Assembly: GCF_000737595.1 (NCBI RefSeq)
Contig: NZ_CP006271.1
Span: 1,054,001 to 1,118,000, forward strand
Reading direction: 5' to 3'
Length of the DNA stretch: 64,000 nt
From: Synechococcus sp. KORDI-52
GTDB taxonomy: Bacteria > Cyanobacteriota > Cyanobacteriia > PCC-6307 > Cyanobiaceae
A model generated the notes under the pieces. It saw nothing but the letters and a program-made list of their open reading frames with translations, did not search any database and was not told the DNA's origin. The position numbers were made by a program, and so were the translations under genes. Below, in pieces: positions 43,029-52,579 of the stretch (position 1 is the stretch's first letter; each line of letters starts with the position of its first letter).

Positions 43029-43101
43029 AGCCGATGACCTGACTTGAACAGGCGACCCACGCTTTACGAAAGCGTTGCTCTACCGGCTGAGCTACATCGG
43101 C
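43029..43101 (-). tRNA. tRNA-Thr (anticodon CGU), integration target
   Basis: A 73-nt cloverleaf on the minus strand. GCCGATG pairs with CATCGGC, the D stem is GCTC/GAGC, and the anticodon stem ACGCT/AGCGT holds the loop TTCGTAA with anticodon CGT. The T arm is GCCTG-TTCAAGT-CAGGT and the discriminator base is T. CCA is not encoded. The 3' half is duplicated at 23499-23549, so the element integrated here and rebuilt the tRNA end. Confidence 0.95.
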
Positions 43102-43135
43102 AACCAATCCAATTTAACATTGGCCCTGGATCCCA

Positions 43136-43417
43136 TTGGGTCGTTTGTCCGATAATCAGCGTTCAAAAGCAAGTCTGGATCCCGCCATGCGGGAGCGCTT
43201 GCTCAAGGAGTCACAGACCCCCTGGCGTGGGCTCAGACGGCTCGTCTGGTTCGCTCTCTTCGCGTCCGCCGGGCTTGGTTTGTTCACGATGCTCTTCCGT
43301 GCTTCTGCCGGCAACACCATCGATTTGACTGATTTCGCCATCCAGGGGAGTGCACTCCTGATTTTCTCCGGGTTGCTCTGGTTTGACCGGCAGAGAGGTG
43401 GCAGCGGCAATGGATGA
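43136..43417 (+). CDS. DUF3493 family membrane protein
   Basis: A 93-residue cyanobacterial and plastid-type protein with two membrane helices (about 36-55 and 66-83) and a basic N-terminus (LDPAMRERLLKESQTPWRGLRR). Relatives in plants take part in photosystem II accumulation. The start is TTG 43136; no ATG lies upstream in frame. More than half of it overlaps antisense coding of the next gene's tail. Confidence 0.75.
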   Translation: MGRLSDNQRSKASLDPAMRERLLKESQTPWRGLRRLVWFALFASAGLGLFTMLFRASAGNTIDLTDFAIQGSALLIFSGLLWFDRQRGGSGNG

Positions 43418-44800
43418 TTCTTCGGCGTCGTCCGCACTGATGTCTTCCGATTTACCGTCTTGTGCTTCTGCAACGACGGGCTCAAGAGGAGCTTCGGACT
43501 CGGCGTCATCAGACTCCTCAGCGGTCGCTGGGTTAATGACTGAATTTGCGTCCTCTGGGTCTTTGTTCCCAGAGCCGTCGTCAATTGAGCTGACGTCGTC
43601 AGTGCTGGCTTGAGCTTGATCAGTGCTGTCGTCCGTTCCCAATTCTGTGGGTGCCGCGCCGATGGCCTCATCGGCTTCCTGATCGCTCGTTAGAGCCGTC
43701 TCATCAGCGCCATCAGACTCCTCAGCCGGCGCCCGGTTGATGGCTGCACTCTCGTTCTCTGGCTCTTCGTTTTGAGTACCGGCTTGATCAGTGCTGTCGT
43801 CCGTTCCCAATTCTGTGGGTGCCGCGCCGATGGCCTCATCGGCTTCCTGATCGCTCGTTAGAGCCGTCTCATCAGCGCCATCAGACTCCTCAGCCGGCGC
43901 CCGGTTGATGGCTGCACTCTCGTTCTCTGGCTCTTCGTTTTGAGTACTGGCTTGATCAGTGCTCTCGTCCGTTCCCAATTCTGTGGGTGCCGCGCCGATG
44001 GCCTCATCGGCTTCCTGATCGCTCGTTAGAGCCGTCTCATCAGCGCCATCAGACTCCTTAGCCGGCGCCCGGTTGATGGCTGCACTCTCGTTCTCTGGCT
44101 CTTCGTTTTGAGTACTGGCTTGATCAGTGCTCTCGTCCTTCTCCGATTCGGTGTCTTCTACGCCCATGGTCTCATCGGGCTTTTGCTTGATCGACTCCAT
44201 CGCAGGTTCCGGCCACTCCAGGACGGGGAGGTTGAGCAACTGCAGGCCAAGGCTTGTGCGCTGGCTGGCAACAGCGTCAGCACGTAGGGCTGAATCGGTG
44301 GATGCAACCGTTGCTGCTGAACCCAACAACTGTGTAGTGGCCTGTACAACCTGCTGCACTTGCCAGACAATCAGCGCCAGCAATGGAATGGTCAGCAGCA
44401 GGGTGACCAAGCGGGACTGCCCCGCGACCGGGGAAAACTCACTCGCCAGCACCGCTGAATCATCCAGCCCCCAGAGAACGGGCAGCAGGATGATCGCGGC
44501 CACCACCACCGCAACGCGGCCGCCGAGTCCCCCGTGTGAAGCACTGATGCGAAGTTGATCGCTGCTGCGGCTGGCCAGCGGCTGACGCATCAGCAGCAAG
44601 GACCCCCAGTCGGCGGGCCGTCGCCATAGCGCGAAGGCTGGCGCCAACACCCCGACGCCCCAGATCAGAAATCGCTCAACACTTGGCGCAGGGCCCGGAT
44701 CAGCACCGGCCAGAACCAGGCGTATCAGTAGCAGCTCAAGGGGGATGGCTCCAAGAGCCAGGCACTGAAGCCAAAGCAGGGGCTCGCTGCGGGGCTGCAC
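43211..44800 (-). CDS. Membrane protein with acidic tandem-repeat tail
   Basis: A 529-residue protein. The first about 160 residues hold about four membrane segments; the rest is an acidic low-complexity tail. The tail contains three tandem copies of a 56-residue unit (STDQASTQNEEPENESAAINRAP... to PTELGTD), encoded by nearly identical 168-bp DNA repeats. The last about 65 residues are read antisense to the DUF3493 gene. Upstream of it, on the same strand, lies infB. Function unknown. Confidence 0.7.
   Translation of the reverse strand: MQPRSEPLLWLQCLALGAIPLELLLIRLVLAGADPGPAPSVERFLIWGVGVLAPAFALWRRPADWGSLLLMRQPLASRSSDQLRISASHGGLGGRVAVVVAAIILLPVLWGLDDSAVLASEFSPVAGQSRLVTLLLTIPLLALIVWQVQQVVQATTQLLGSAATVASTDSALRADAVASQRTSLGLQLLNLPVLEWPEPAMESIKQKPDETMGVEDTESEKDESTDQASTQNEEPENESAAINRAPAKESDGADETALTSDQEADEAIGAAPTELGTDESTDQASTQNEEPENESAAINRAPAEESDGADETALTSDQEADEAIGAAPTELGTDDSTDQAGTQNEEPENESAAINRAPAEESDGADETALTSDQEADEAIGAAPTELGTDDSTDQAQASTDDVSSIDDGSGNKDPEDANSVINPATAEESDDAESEAPLEPVVAEAQDGKSEDISADDAEESSIAAATSLPVKPEQPGENQECTPLDGEISQIDGVAGRSTEEHREQTKPGGREESEPDEPSEPTPGGL
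43618..44140. repeat. 168-bp tandem DNA repeats (about three copies)
   Basis: Blocks beginning near 43620, 43788 and 43956 are almost identical and in register with the reading frame of the 529-residue protein. Such repeats expand or shrink by slippage or recombination, so copy number may vary between isolates. Confidence 0.85.
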
Positions 44801-44814
44801 GATCGCTTAGGGGG

Positions 44815-47800
44815 TCAGGTGGTGAGTTTGCGGCGTTGGGTCACCATCTTGAAGGCTTCAATGCGATCGCCTTCTTCCCAGTTGGCGAACCGATCGGTGC
44901 CGACACCGCACTCGAAGCCCGTGGCCACCTCCTTGACGTCGTCTTTGTTGCGACGCAGGGAGTCGAGATCCCCTTCGTAGACCACCTGTTTCCCACGGTG
45001 CACCCGCACCCGGCAGTTGCGATGGAGTTTGCCGGTGGTGACGTAACAGCCAGCGACGGCGCTCTTGCCGATGGTGAAGACCGCGCGCACCTCGGCTTCG
45101 CCCAGGGCTTCCTCCACCAATTCCGGCTCCAGAAGACCTTCCATGGCCATCTGGATGTCTTCCAGAAGCTTGTAGATCACGTCGTAATCACGCACGTCCA
45201 CGCCGGTGGCATCCGCTGCTTTCTTGGCACCAGAAGCCATGGAGGTGTTGAAGCCCACGATCACCGCACCGGAAGCGGCCGCCAGGTCGACGTCTGTTTC
45301 TGTGATCTCGCCAGGCGCAGACAGCAGAACGCGCACCTGAACCTCGTCTTTCGGTAGCTGCTCGAGCGATCCGAGGATGGCTTCCACAGAGCCCTGAACG
45401 TCAGCCTTGAGGATCAGGTTGAGCTCCTTGAGTTCGCCGTCATTGGCCTGGCCGGACATGGCCGTGAGGGAGACCCGTCGTGACGCCATCTGCTGTGCGA
45501 GACGGGTGGCACGGGCATCGGAGGCACGATCGCCCACCACTGCCCGGGCTGACTTCTCGTCGGGGTACACCTCAAATTCATCACCGGCTGTGGGCACCTC
45601 GCTGAATCCCAAAGCCTCCACGGCAAAGGAAGGACCGGCTTCCTTGAGACGTTGGCGGTTGTCGTCCACCATGGCTCGAACCTTGCCCAGCACCGGACCA
45701 GCGGCGACCACGTCGCCGGTCTTGAGGGTGCCGTTCTGCACCAGCAGCGTGGCCACAGGACCTTTGGCCTTGTCGAGGTGTGCCTCGATCACGGTGCCGC
45801 GGGCCAGACGATCCGGATTCGCCTGCAGGTCCTCCACTTCGGTGACCAGCAGCAGCATCTCCAGCAGCTTGTCGATGTTCTCGCCCTTGATGGCGCTCAC
45901 GGGCACCATCACCACATCTCCACCCCAGTCTTCCGCCAGCAGGTTCTGTTCAGACAGCTCCTGCTTCACCCGTTCGGGCGATGAACCCTCCTTATCAATT
46001 TTGTTGATCGCCACCACGATCGGAACTTCAGCGGCCCGGGCATGGCTGATGGCTTCCAGGGTCTGAGGACGGACCCCGTCATCAGCAGCAACCACCAGCA
46101 CGGCCACGTCGGTCACCTTGGTGCCGCGGGCCCGCATGGCGGTGAATGCCTCGTGGCCTGGAGTGTCCAGGAAGGTGAGTTTGCGCGCTTCGTTGTTGTG
46201 CTCGATTTCAACCTGGTAAGCGCCGATGTGCTGGGTGATGCCGCCGGCCTCGCCTGCAGCGACGCGGGCCTGGCGAATGGCATCCAGCAGGCTGGTTTTG
46301 CCGTGATCGACGTGGCCCATCACGGTGACCACGGGTGGACGACGGATCAGGTGAGCCTTGTCGGCTTCCTCGATCATTTCGACGGTCTTCTTTGCTGCCT
46401 CCTCCACGTCGTCCTGGAGCACCGGTACGCCGAATTCCTCGGCAACGGCCTCGATCGTGGGCATGTCAAGGGTCTGGGTGACCGTGGCGATGATTCCCTT
46501 GAAGAACAGGGATTTGATGATCTCTGAGCTTTCGACGCTCAGCATGTCCGCCAGCTCCTGCACCGTGAGGTTGTCCTCCGGCACCACGATCATCTCGGGC
46601 CGCACCTGCTTTGCTTCCCGGGCTGCCCGCAGTTCCATGGCACGACGGCGCTGCCGTTGACGGGCTGTTTCCTTTCTGCGCTTGCGCATTGCCGCAACCG
46701 GCTTGGGTGCCGTGCGCTGCTGCGATTTGGGCTTGGCGGGACGAGCCAGGCTCGCCGAGAGAACCATGTTCTCCTGTTCGCCGGCGAAGCCACCGGTTTG
46801 TGCTGCCAGGGAATCATCGTTCTCGCCGATGATGTGTACCTTCTGGCGCTGCTTCTGTGGCGAGCGGCTGCGCAAGGCCTCCAGCTTGGCGCTGTCATCC
46901 CAGTCGGGACGTCCGGGACGTCGTTGGCCTCCGGGGCCGCCCGGACGGAAGCTGGGACGGCGGGGAGCCGAGGGGGCATTGGGACGTGCCACAGGTGGGG
47001 TGGCTGTTCCCGCTCCTGCGCCGGCTTTGGTGGGTGCGTCGGGCCGGCGGGGGGCTGGTGCGACGGGCCGGCCGACCGGCTTCTGAAGCTGCATGAGCTC
47101 ACCGGGAGCCACCGGTTTGCGCATTCCAGCGGGCATTCCCGGACGGGTCGGAGCTCCGGGTCGGGTGGTCCCCCCGGATGCACCTGGTCGTCCACCGCCA
47201 GTGGTGCTGCCGTCGCGACGAATTGGCTTGCCGACCAGTTCGAGGGTGTTGCCACTTCGCGGGGGCATTCCTGGGCGACCCTGTCGGGTGGGGGCTCCAG
47301 GTCGGCTTGGACCGCCTTGGCGTTGCGGCACACCGGTGCCGGCCGGCCGGCGCGGCACCGGCTTGCCCACCAGTTCAGGTCTGGGTGTGGGGCGTGAGGG
47401 TGAACCGGGCTTGGCGGGGGCGCCGGCGCGGGTTGGAGCACCCGGCCGTGAGGGAGCGCCGGCACGGATGATCTGGGGTTTCTGCTGGCCCGGGGTGGGG
47501 CGTGAGGGACTTCCAGTTCCCGCTGGCCGCGGGGTCGGGCGAGCCGGAGTGGGCCGTGGCGTGGGAGCGGTCGGTTTGGCGGCCGCTTTGGGCTTGCCCA
47601 CCAATTCCGGTTTGGCTGCTTGAGGCTTGCTGACGGCCTGAGGCTTCGCGGCTGCTGGCCGTGGCGTGGGGGCGGCAGCAGGCCGAGGCACAGGCTTGGC
47701 CGCTGTCGCCATTGCTCGTGCCGGGGCTGCGGCAGGCTTCTGGGGTGCAGCAGGCCGTGCAGGAGTTGCCGACGCTTTCGCAGGAGCCGCCGCCGGTTTG

Positions 47801-48189
47801 CTGATGGCTGGTTTGGGTGTTGCTGCTGTGGGTGGTTTCGGGGCCGCTTGCGGTTTGGCCACCAACTGGGGTTTGGCTGCCACAGGCTTTGCCGGTGCGG
47901 ACTGGTTCACGCCAGGGGTTGGCTTGCTCGGTGCGGCTGGGGCTGCCTTCTTCACCGACAGGATGGATTTCCCTGCTGCAGGTTTGCTCGGTGCCGCTGC
48001 GCTCGGCTTCGCACCATTCACGCCCTTGCCAAGCATCGAACGGATCTTGCCGGCTTCGGCGTCACTGATCGAGCTGCTGTGGCTTTTCGCAGCGATCGAC
48101 AGCTTTTCAGCCGCATCCAGCACGTCCTTGTTCTCAAGGCCGAGGTCCTTGGACAGCTCGTAAATTCTGACTTTGCCGCTGCTGGTCAT
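44815..48189 (-). CDS. infB: Translation initiation factor IF-2
   Basis: GTPase that brings initiator tRNA to the ribosome. The 1124-residue protein has an IF2-N domain (about 1-60), a very long Pro/Ala/Lys/Gly-rich linker (about 60-440), a second IF2-N region (about 525-600), the G domain with GHVDHGKTS and DTPGHEAF, and C-terminal beta-barrel domains. The linker is of the long cyanobacterial type. It is downstream of ylxR in the rimP-nusA-ylxR-infB order. Confidence 0.95.
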   Translation of the reverse strand: MTSSGKVRIYELSKDLGLENKDVLDAAEKLSIAAKSHSSSISDAEAGKIRSMLGKGVNGAKPSAAAPSKPAAGKSILSVKKAAPAAPSKPTPGVNQSAPAKPVAAKPQLVAKPQAAPKPPTAATPKPAISKPAAAPAKASATPARPAAPQKPAAAPARAMATAAKPVPRPAAAPTPRPAAAKPQAVSKPQAAKPELVGKPKAAAKPTAPTPRPTPARPTPRPAGTGSPSRPTPGQQKPQIIRAGAPSRPGAPTRAGAPAKPGSPSRPTPRPELVGKPVPRRPAGTGVPQRQGGPSRPGAPTRQGRPGMPPRSGNTLELVGKPIRRDGSTTGGGRPGASGGTTRPGAPTRPGMPAGMRKPVAPGELMQLQKPVGRPVAPAPRRPDAPTKAGAGAGTATPPVARPNAPSAPRRPSFRPGGPGGQRRPGRPDWDDSAKLEALRSRSPQKQRQKVHIIGENDDSLAAQTGGFAGEQENMVLSASLARPAKPKSQQRTAPKPVAAMRKRRKETARQRQRRRAMELRAAREAKQVRPEMIVVPEDNLTVQELADMLSVESSEIIKSLFFKGIIATVTQTLDMPTIEAVAEEFGVPVLQDDVEEAAKKTVEMIEEADKAHLIRRPPVVTVMGHVDHGKTSLLDAIRQARVAAGEAGGITQHIGAYQVEIEHNNEARKLTFLDTPGHEAFTAMRARGTKVTDVAVLVVAADDGVRPQTLEAISHARAAEVPIVVAINKIDKEGSSPERVKQELSEQNLLAEDWGGDVVMVPVSAIKGENIDKLLEMLLLVTEVEDLQANPDRLARGTVIEAHLDKAKGPVATLLVQNGTLKTGDVVAAGPVLGKVRAMVDDNRQRLKEAGPSFAVEALGFSEVPTAGDEFEVYPDEKSARAVVGDRASDARATRLAQQMASRRVSLTAMSGQANDGELKELNLILKADVQGSVEAILGSLEQLPKDEVQVRVLLSAPGEITETDVDLAAASGAVIVGFNTSMASGAKKAADATGVDVRDYDVIYKLLEDIQMAMEGLLEPELVEEALGEAEVRAVFTIGKSAVAGCYVTTGKLHRNCRVRVHRGKQVVYEGDLDSLRRNKDDVKEVATGFECGVGTDRFANWEEGDRIEAFKMVTQRRKLTT

Positions 48190-48258
48190 TCAGTTCGGGT
48201 CTCCGATCGGTCCGGGCATGAAATGCCGCGGTGGCCACTCACATGGAGGGGCCGATGT

Positions 48259-48537
48259 TCAGTCTGCCTCAGCGGATTCACCAGTGGTCTGGTTGAGCCG
48301 CTGTTTCAACATCGCAAACACGGTTTCGGGCACCTGACAGCGCAGGGCTTTCTGCAGACGTTTGCGACGGGTTGCCTCCTCAAGGCAGTTGTCCTCGGGG
48401 CAGAGATAGGCCGATCGGCCCATCCCTGCATCGAGAAGAACTCCGTCCTGATGGTCGCGGATCACCCTCCATAACTGGCGGCGATCCAAGAGTTGGCGGC
48501 AGGCCACGCAGCGACGCAGGACGGGGCGCTCACTCAC
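48259..48537 (-). CDS. ylxR: YlxR (DUF448) RNA-binding protein
   Basis: A 92-residue protein with the YlxR pattern: RRCVACR near the N-terminus, WRVIRD, and GRSAYLCP...CLEEATRRKRLQKALR. Homologues bind RNA and have been linked to RNase P regulation. Its start overlaps the nusA stop (ATGA). Confidence 0.9.
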   Translation of the reverse strand: MSERPVLRRCVACRQLLDRRQLWRVIRDHQDGVLLDAGMGRSAYLCPEDNCLEEATRRKRLQKALRCQVPETVFAMLKQRLNQTTGESAEAD

Positions 48538-49973
48538 CGGACCTGCTCCTGATCGGGATCTGCATCGGCTTCAACCGTTGCGTCTGTGGCATCAGCTGCG
48601 GTTTCGGCGCCGGCTTCCACCTCAGCAGACTCCTCTTCAGAGAACTCCTGCTCGGGTTTCTCGTCGCCGTAGTCCTCGTCGTCTTCGGGCAGCGGATACA
48701 GCTCCCGCAGACGGGCATCCTCTTCCGCCCGAGCGGCCTGTTCGGCGGCCAGTCGTTCCTCGGCTTGCTGCTGGAGCGCTTCCTCCTCCTCCCGTTGGGA
48801 GATCAACTCCGCTACGACGGCATCCTCGGCCTCCTGGTCGTACTCGGTGGAGTTTTTGATGTCGATTTTCCAGCCGGTGAGTCGGGCGGCCAAACGCACG
48901 TTCTGGCCTTCGCGACCGATGGCCAGACTCAGCTGATCGGGGGGCACCAGCACGTGGGCGTGCTGGCCCACGGGATCCACGAGGCGCACCATTTCCACGC
49001 GAGCGGGGCTCAGGGAATTGGCGATGTACTGGCCTGGATCCTGGGACCAGCGGACGACATCGATTTTTTCCCCACGCAGTTCGTTCACCACCTGCTGGAT
49101 CCGGGAACCACGGGCGCCGATGCAGGCGCCGACGGGGTCGACTTCACGTTCAATGCTGTCGACGGCCACCTTGGTGCGGGGGCCCACCGAACGGGAGGGG
49201 GGATTGGCTTCGCGGGCCACGGCCACGATCCGAACGGATCCCTCCTGAATTTCGGGAACTTCGTTCTCGAACAGGTAAACCACCAAACCGGCATTGGATC
49301 GGCTGACGAACAGCTGCGGCCCCCGCCGGGGAACTTCGCTCACCTCTTTGAGGAAGACCTTGAAGGTGGCGTTGGCGCGGTAGTTGTCGTTGGGCAGCTG
49401 GTCGCGACGGGGGAGTTCGGCTTCGACTTCAGGTCGGCCCAGCCCCGAGCTGACCGCCATGATCACGGACTGGCGTTCGAAGCGGATCACGCGGGCCGTC
49501 AGCACCGGATCTTCCAGATCAGCGAACTCCTCCTGGATCATCCGGCGTTGCTGATCCCTCAGCTTCTGGGCCAGCACCTGCTTGGTGGTGGCAGCGGCCA
49601 TGCGGCCGAAATCCTCTTTCTCCGGGGTGACATCCAGAACCACGGTGTCGCCCACCTGGGCATCATCGGCCACCTGCATCACCTCGGCAATGGCGATCTG
49701 GTGGTCTTCGCTCTCCACCTCGTCAACAATGATCTTGCTCGCGAGAACCCGGTAGCCCTCCTCCTCCAGGTCGAGGCCGACGTCGAAATTGCTGAAGTAC
49801 TCCTCATCAAAGGGGTCTTCGCTGATTCCGATGTAAAGGGTGCGCCGGTAGCGCTCATAGCCCTTCAGCAGGGCCTCACGCAAGGCTGCCTCCACCACCT
49901 GGGGCGGCAGCTTCTTCTCTTCACTGATGTCGTCGATCAGGTTGCTGAGACCGGGAAGCAGGACGAGAGCCAT
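48534..49973 (-). CDS. nusA: Transcription termination/antitermination factor NusA
   Basis: Binds RNA polymerase and nascent RNA to control pausing. The 479-residue protein has the N-terminal polymerase-binding domain (about 1-130), an S1 domain (about 135-200) and two KH domains (about 205-345, with GACIGARGSRIQ). It ends in an acidic Glu/Ala-rich tail in place of the Escherichia coli AR repeats. Located between rimP and ylxR. Confidence 0.93.
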   Translation of the reverse strand: MALVLLPGLSNLIDDISEEKKLPPQVVEAALREALLKGYERYRRTLYIGISEDPFDEEYFSNFDVGLDLEEEGYRVLASKIIVDEVESEDHQIAIAEVMQVADDAQVGDTVVLDVTPEKEDFGRMAAATTKQVLAQKLRDQQRRMIQEEFADLEDPVLTARVIRFERQSVIMAVSSGLGRPEVEAELPRRDQLPNDNYRANATFKVFLKEVSEVPRRGPQLFVSRSNAGLVVYLFENEVPEIQEGSVRIVAVAREANPPSRSVGPRTKVAVDSIEREVDPVGACIGARGSRIQQVVNELRGEKIDVVRWSQDPGQYIANSLSPARVEMVRLVDPVGQHAHVLVPPDQLSLAIGREGQNVRLAARLTGWKIDIKNSTEYDQEAEDAVVAELISQREEEEALQQQAEERLAAEQAARAEEDARLRELYPLPEDDEDYGDEKPEQEFSEEESAEVEAGAETAADATDATVEADADPDQEQVR

Positions 49974-50024
49974 CGGGTTGAGTTAGTGGGAAGAGTTGAG
50001 CGGTTGCAGGGGTGAACGCTGATT

Positions 50025-50492
50025 TCAGCCGCCTGGACTGGTGAGGCGGACGCCGATCACGCCATCCCGGGGAATCCGTTTGATTCGCCCGCGAATGTTG
50101 ATCTGCAGCGTGTCGGCATTGCGTTCGAGCAGAAGGCCCTCCAGACGTTGCTCGCTGTCGTCCTTGTCGCGGTGATGCACCTCCACGGGGAAGCCCCGGA
50201 AGGTCTCAAAGTCGCGATCGCTGGACAGCTGGTCGCCGATTCCGGGACTGCTGATCTCCAGAACATACGCGTCAGTGAGCAGGGAAGAGGCCTCAAGGGC
50301 ATCTCCCAGCACGCCACTGAAACCCGCGCAGTCGTCGAGGCTCACATCTGATCCGCTGCTGTGGCGGATCTGCACTTCCAGGGTCATCGGGCTCATGTGG
50401 GTGAGCAGCTGAATGCCGCAAAGGTCAAAGCCCTGGCTGGCGGCCACATCGGTGGCCAGCGTTTCGAGATCCGGAAGCAGAGGATGAGGCAA
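50025..50492 (-). CDS. rimP: Ribosome maturation factor RimP
   Basis: A 155-residue protein needed for 30S subunit maturation. Family features are GFDLCGIQLLTHMSPMTLEVQIRH, DDCAGFS and YVLEISSPGIGDQLSSDRDFETFRGFPVEV. It is the first gene of the rimP-nusA-ylxR-infB cluster. Confidence 0.92.
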   Translation of the reverse strand: MPHPLLPDLETLATDVAASQGFDLCGIQLLTHMSPMTLEVQIRHSSGSDVSLDDCAGFSGVLGDALEASSLLTDAYVLEISSPGIGDQLSSDRDFETFRGFPVEVHHRDKDDSEQRLEGLLLERNADTLQINIRGRIKRIPRDGVIGVRLTSPGG

Positions 50493-50602
50493 CGCAAACT
50501 GAAGTCGGACGTCGGCCCGACGTGCATATCAGTTGTGACCGATCTCCCGCGGGGAGATGCCCGTCGGACACCCCTTCAATGTACGGGACCGTCGGCCCGT
50601 CG

Positions 50603-50860
50603 TCAGGTGTTGCCCAGGTCGATGGATGGTGCGTCGGGGAAGGCGTCGCCCGGCTGCTCGCTGCCGCGACCTTCGGAATCCTTGTTGATGCAGAGTCGCT
50701 TCCGCTCTGAATCGGTCACGTATTGACAGACGCGACTCCAGAGTTTGCTGCGGCTGCCCCGGGGGCCATTGCTGAACGTCACCACATCGGGAAGACCAGG
50801 CCGGTCTTCGATCACGACCTGGCAGAGCTCACAGCGTTGTGAAGCAGCGGATGCGCTCAA
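50603..50860 (-). CDS. Small CxxC protein
   Basis: An 85-residue protein with CELC near residue 10 and two further cysteines (RVCQYV, RLCIN) that may complete a metal site. The C-terminal third is acidic and disordered-looking. Similar short proteins occur next to rimP or grr genes in picocyanobacteria. Function unknown. Confidence 0.6.
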   Translation of the reverse strand: MSASAASQRCELCQVVIEDRPGLPDVVTFSNGPRGSRSKLWSRVCQYVTDSERKRLCINKDSEGRGSEQPGDAFPDAPSIDLGNT

Positions 50861-50918
50861 GGATCGAGATCACAAAACGGGGCGACCTTAAGCAGGGGAA
50901 GCAGGTCCTGCTGTGCGA

Positions 50919-51377
50919 TCAGTGGCAGCCCTGAACGGAGATGCGGTAACTGAATCCAGTGGCTTGCGGGTCTTTGTTGGCCCCGATCCGGAAATTCACT
51001 TGGCTGATGTTCTTGCCTTCCACCTGCTGGAAGGGGCCGAACATGCGACCGGTGCCCACGGGCGGCTGCAGTTGTTCATCGGCCACCTTGCTGTTGCTGC
51101 CGTCGCTGAATTTGAGGAAGGCCTGGACCGGATAGCTGCTGGGGTCGCTGGAATCGGCGGTGAAAAACAGCTTGAAACTGCGGTAAGGCTGATCCACCAC
51201 GAAATCGGTGTTCCAGTTGGTGCGGCCGACGGCTTTGCCGATCAGCCCCTTGGGACGCTCCACCTTCTTTTTCACAATCGGGTCGCCGCCGCCCACCGGG
51301 GGCAGAAAACTGCAGGCGGCCTGGGCCTGGACTGGGATGAGCAGCAGGCCCAGGGCTGGCAGAACAGCAACGGAGCG
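50919..51377 (-). CDS. Secreted protein at the end of the grr operon
   Basis: A 152-residue protein with a signal peptide (MRSVAVLPALGLLLIPVQAQA) and a beta-rich mature part with two cysteines near its ends (ACSF and QGCH). It starts 14 bp after grrM on the same strand, so it is probably co-transcribed and may work with the modified peptide outside the cytoplasm. ATG 51377 is chosen. Confidence 0.6.
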   Translation of the reverse strand, partial: RSVAVLPALGLLLIPVQAQAACSFLPPVGGGDPIVKKKVERPKGLIGKAVGRTNWNTDFVVDQPYRSFKLFFTADSSDPSSYPVQAFLKFSDGSNSKVADEQLQPPVGTGRMFGPFQQVEGKNISQVNFRIGANKDPQATGFSYRISVQGCH

Positions 51378-51391
51378 CATGGAAAACCAGA

Positions 51392-52579
51392 TCAATTGGA
51401 CGTAAGAGACGTCAGGGGAGGCCCCTCTTCAAACCGTTCCAGCAGAACCTGAGTCGGGATCTGAGTGCCGAAGCGGCAGGCATTGGTTTCGCTGGAGGCG
51501 AGGGTGCCGTGTTCCCAGAACTTGTTGCTGCCGTTGCCTCCGCCACAAAGGCCGAAGTATTCGCAGCTCTTTTGGCAGGTGTCCACGCCGCTGGTCATGT
51601 CGGCCATGAGCCGACGGAACTGCTCGGTGTGGGTGGACTCCACCAGCGACAGATCCTTGAGATTGCCGAGGTTGAAGCTGCCGTAGCGATCGCTGGCCAC
51701 CGAGAGCAGCTCGGGATCGAAGGTGGAGAAATTGCCTTCCCAGTCCACGCTGAGGATGGAGAACGGGCGATTGAGCTCGTTCTGGGTCATCCGTGCATTG
51801 CCTTGGATCAGGCTGATCACCTGCTCGAATTCGCGCAGCACCACGGGATAGCCGTCCTGCTCGCTGAGCCGCCAGAAGGCCCGCAGGAAGTCGCGGTACT
51901 TCTCCTCCATCGCTGAGCCCTGCATCGATGAGGTGGTGTGGATCCCCTCCTGCTCCTCAACGTTGAAGCCCACATCGGTGATGCCGTTGTCGCGGAAGAA
52001 GCGGTACATCCGCTCCGGTTGCTCCATGGCATCGGCGGTCACCACCGAGATGCAGTGAAAGGGCACATCGTTGCGATGCAGGGCTTCAATCCCCTTCATC
52101 GCCATGGCATGGGAGCCGCGCCCGTTGCGGAAGCGCCGGTGGGCGTCGTGGATGTCTTCAGGGCCATCCACACTGATCCCCACCACGATGCGGTTGCGCC
52201 GGAAGCAGTCGCACCACGCGTCATTGATCAACGTGGCGTTGGTCTGGACGTGCTGGGTGAAGTCGAGCCCCTGGGCGTTGAACTGCTCAAGGCTGCGATA
52301 AAGGATCGCTGTCGCTTCGTCGTACCAACTGGTGGGCAGGGTGAGCGGTTCTCCGGCGTGCCACACCAACGAAAATTCTGGCCCTGCATAGGGGCTTTCC
52401 AGAATTCGCTGCATCAGCAAGGGCAGCAGATCGAGGTCAAAGACCCGCTTCTTTTGGCGATCAGGCAGATAGCAATACGAGCAATCGAGGTTGCACAGGG
52501 AGGTGGACTGCACAACCACAAGGCCGATGGGCCCGAACCGGTTGAGGTCGGGCCCGACGTAGGGAGAAGAAACGATCAC
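51392..52579 (-). CDS. grrM: GrrM radical SAM/SPASM peptide maturase
   Basis: A 395-residue radical SAM enzyme. The [4Fe-4S] cluster that cleaves SAM is bound by CNLDCSYCY (Cys29, Cys33, Cys36), and the C-terminal SPASM region has further cysteines (CQKSCEYFGLCGGG ... NAC). It belongs with the maturases of the glycine-rich repeat (GRRM) family, whose relatives install aromatic-to-Asn cyclophane links in the precursor. GTG 52579 overlaps the grrA stop (GTGA), a strong sign of pairing. Confidence 0.88.
   Translation of the reverse strand: MIVSSPYVGPDLNRFGPIGLVVVQSTSLCNLDCSYCYLPDRQKKRVFDLDLLPLLMQRILESPYAGPEFSLVWHAGEPLTLPTSWYDEATAILYRSLEQFNAQGLDFTQHVQTNATLINDAWCDCFRRNRIVVGISVDGPEDIHDAHRRFRNGRGSHAMAMKGIEALHRNDVPFHCISVVTADAMEQPERMYRFFRDNGITDVGFNVEEQEGIHTTSSMQGSAMEEKYRDFLRAFWRLSEQDGYPVVLREFEQVISLIQGNARMTQNELNRPFSILSVDWEGNFSTFDPELLSVASDRYGSFNLGNLKDLSLVESTHTEQFRRLMADMTSGVDTCQKSCEYFGLCGGGNGSNKFWEHGTLASSETNACRFGTQIPTQVLLERFEEGPPLTSLTSN

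Larger units (their letters stand above)
23499..43076. mobile_element. tRNA-Thr-integrated element with replication and terminase genes
   Basis: The element is bounded by the 51-bp direct repeats at 23499-23549 and 43026-43076. A tyrosine recombinase gene lies directly inside the tRNA end, as usual for tRNA-targeting elements. Next to it are an excisionase-like gene, a primase-helicase, an apparent terminase small subunit and a broken terminase large subunit. No capsid, tail or portal genes are seen, so it cannot be a complete prophage. The architecture fits a phage satellite or a tycheposon-like cargo element of picocyanobacteria. Cargo includes outer-membrane proteins and sugar-modifying genes. 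Confidence 0.88.

Noticed and set aside
42803..43042. 79-codon plus-strand frame between the integrase and tRNA-Thr
   Set aside because: It runs through the attachment-site region and the tRNA end and has no protein-like composition.
23499..43076. Complete prophage
   Set aside because: No portal, capsid, tail or lysis genes are seen, and the terminase large subunit is broken; satellite or cargo element fits better.
43618..44140. Possible CRISPR array
   Set aside because: The units are 168 bp, contiguous, in frame with a protein and without spacers; no cas genes are near.
46657..47397. Long plus-strand frame antisense to infB
   Set aside because: Caused by the GC-rich repetitive Pro/Ala/Gly linker of IF-2; the translation is low-complexity.
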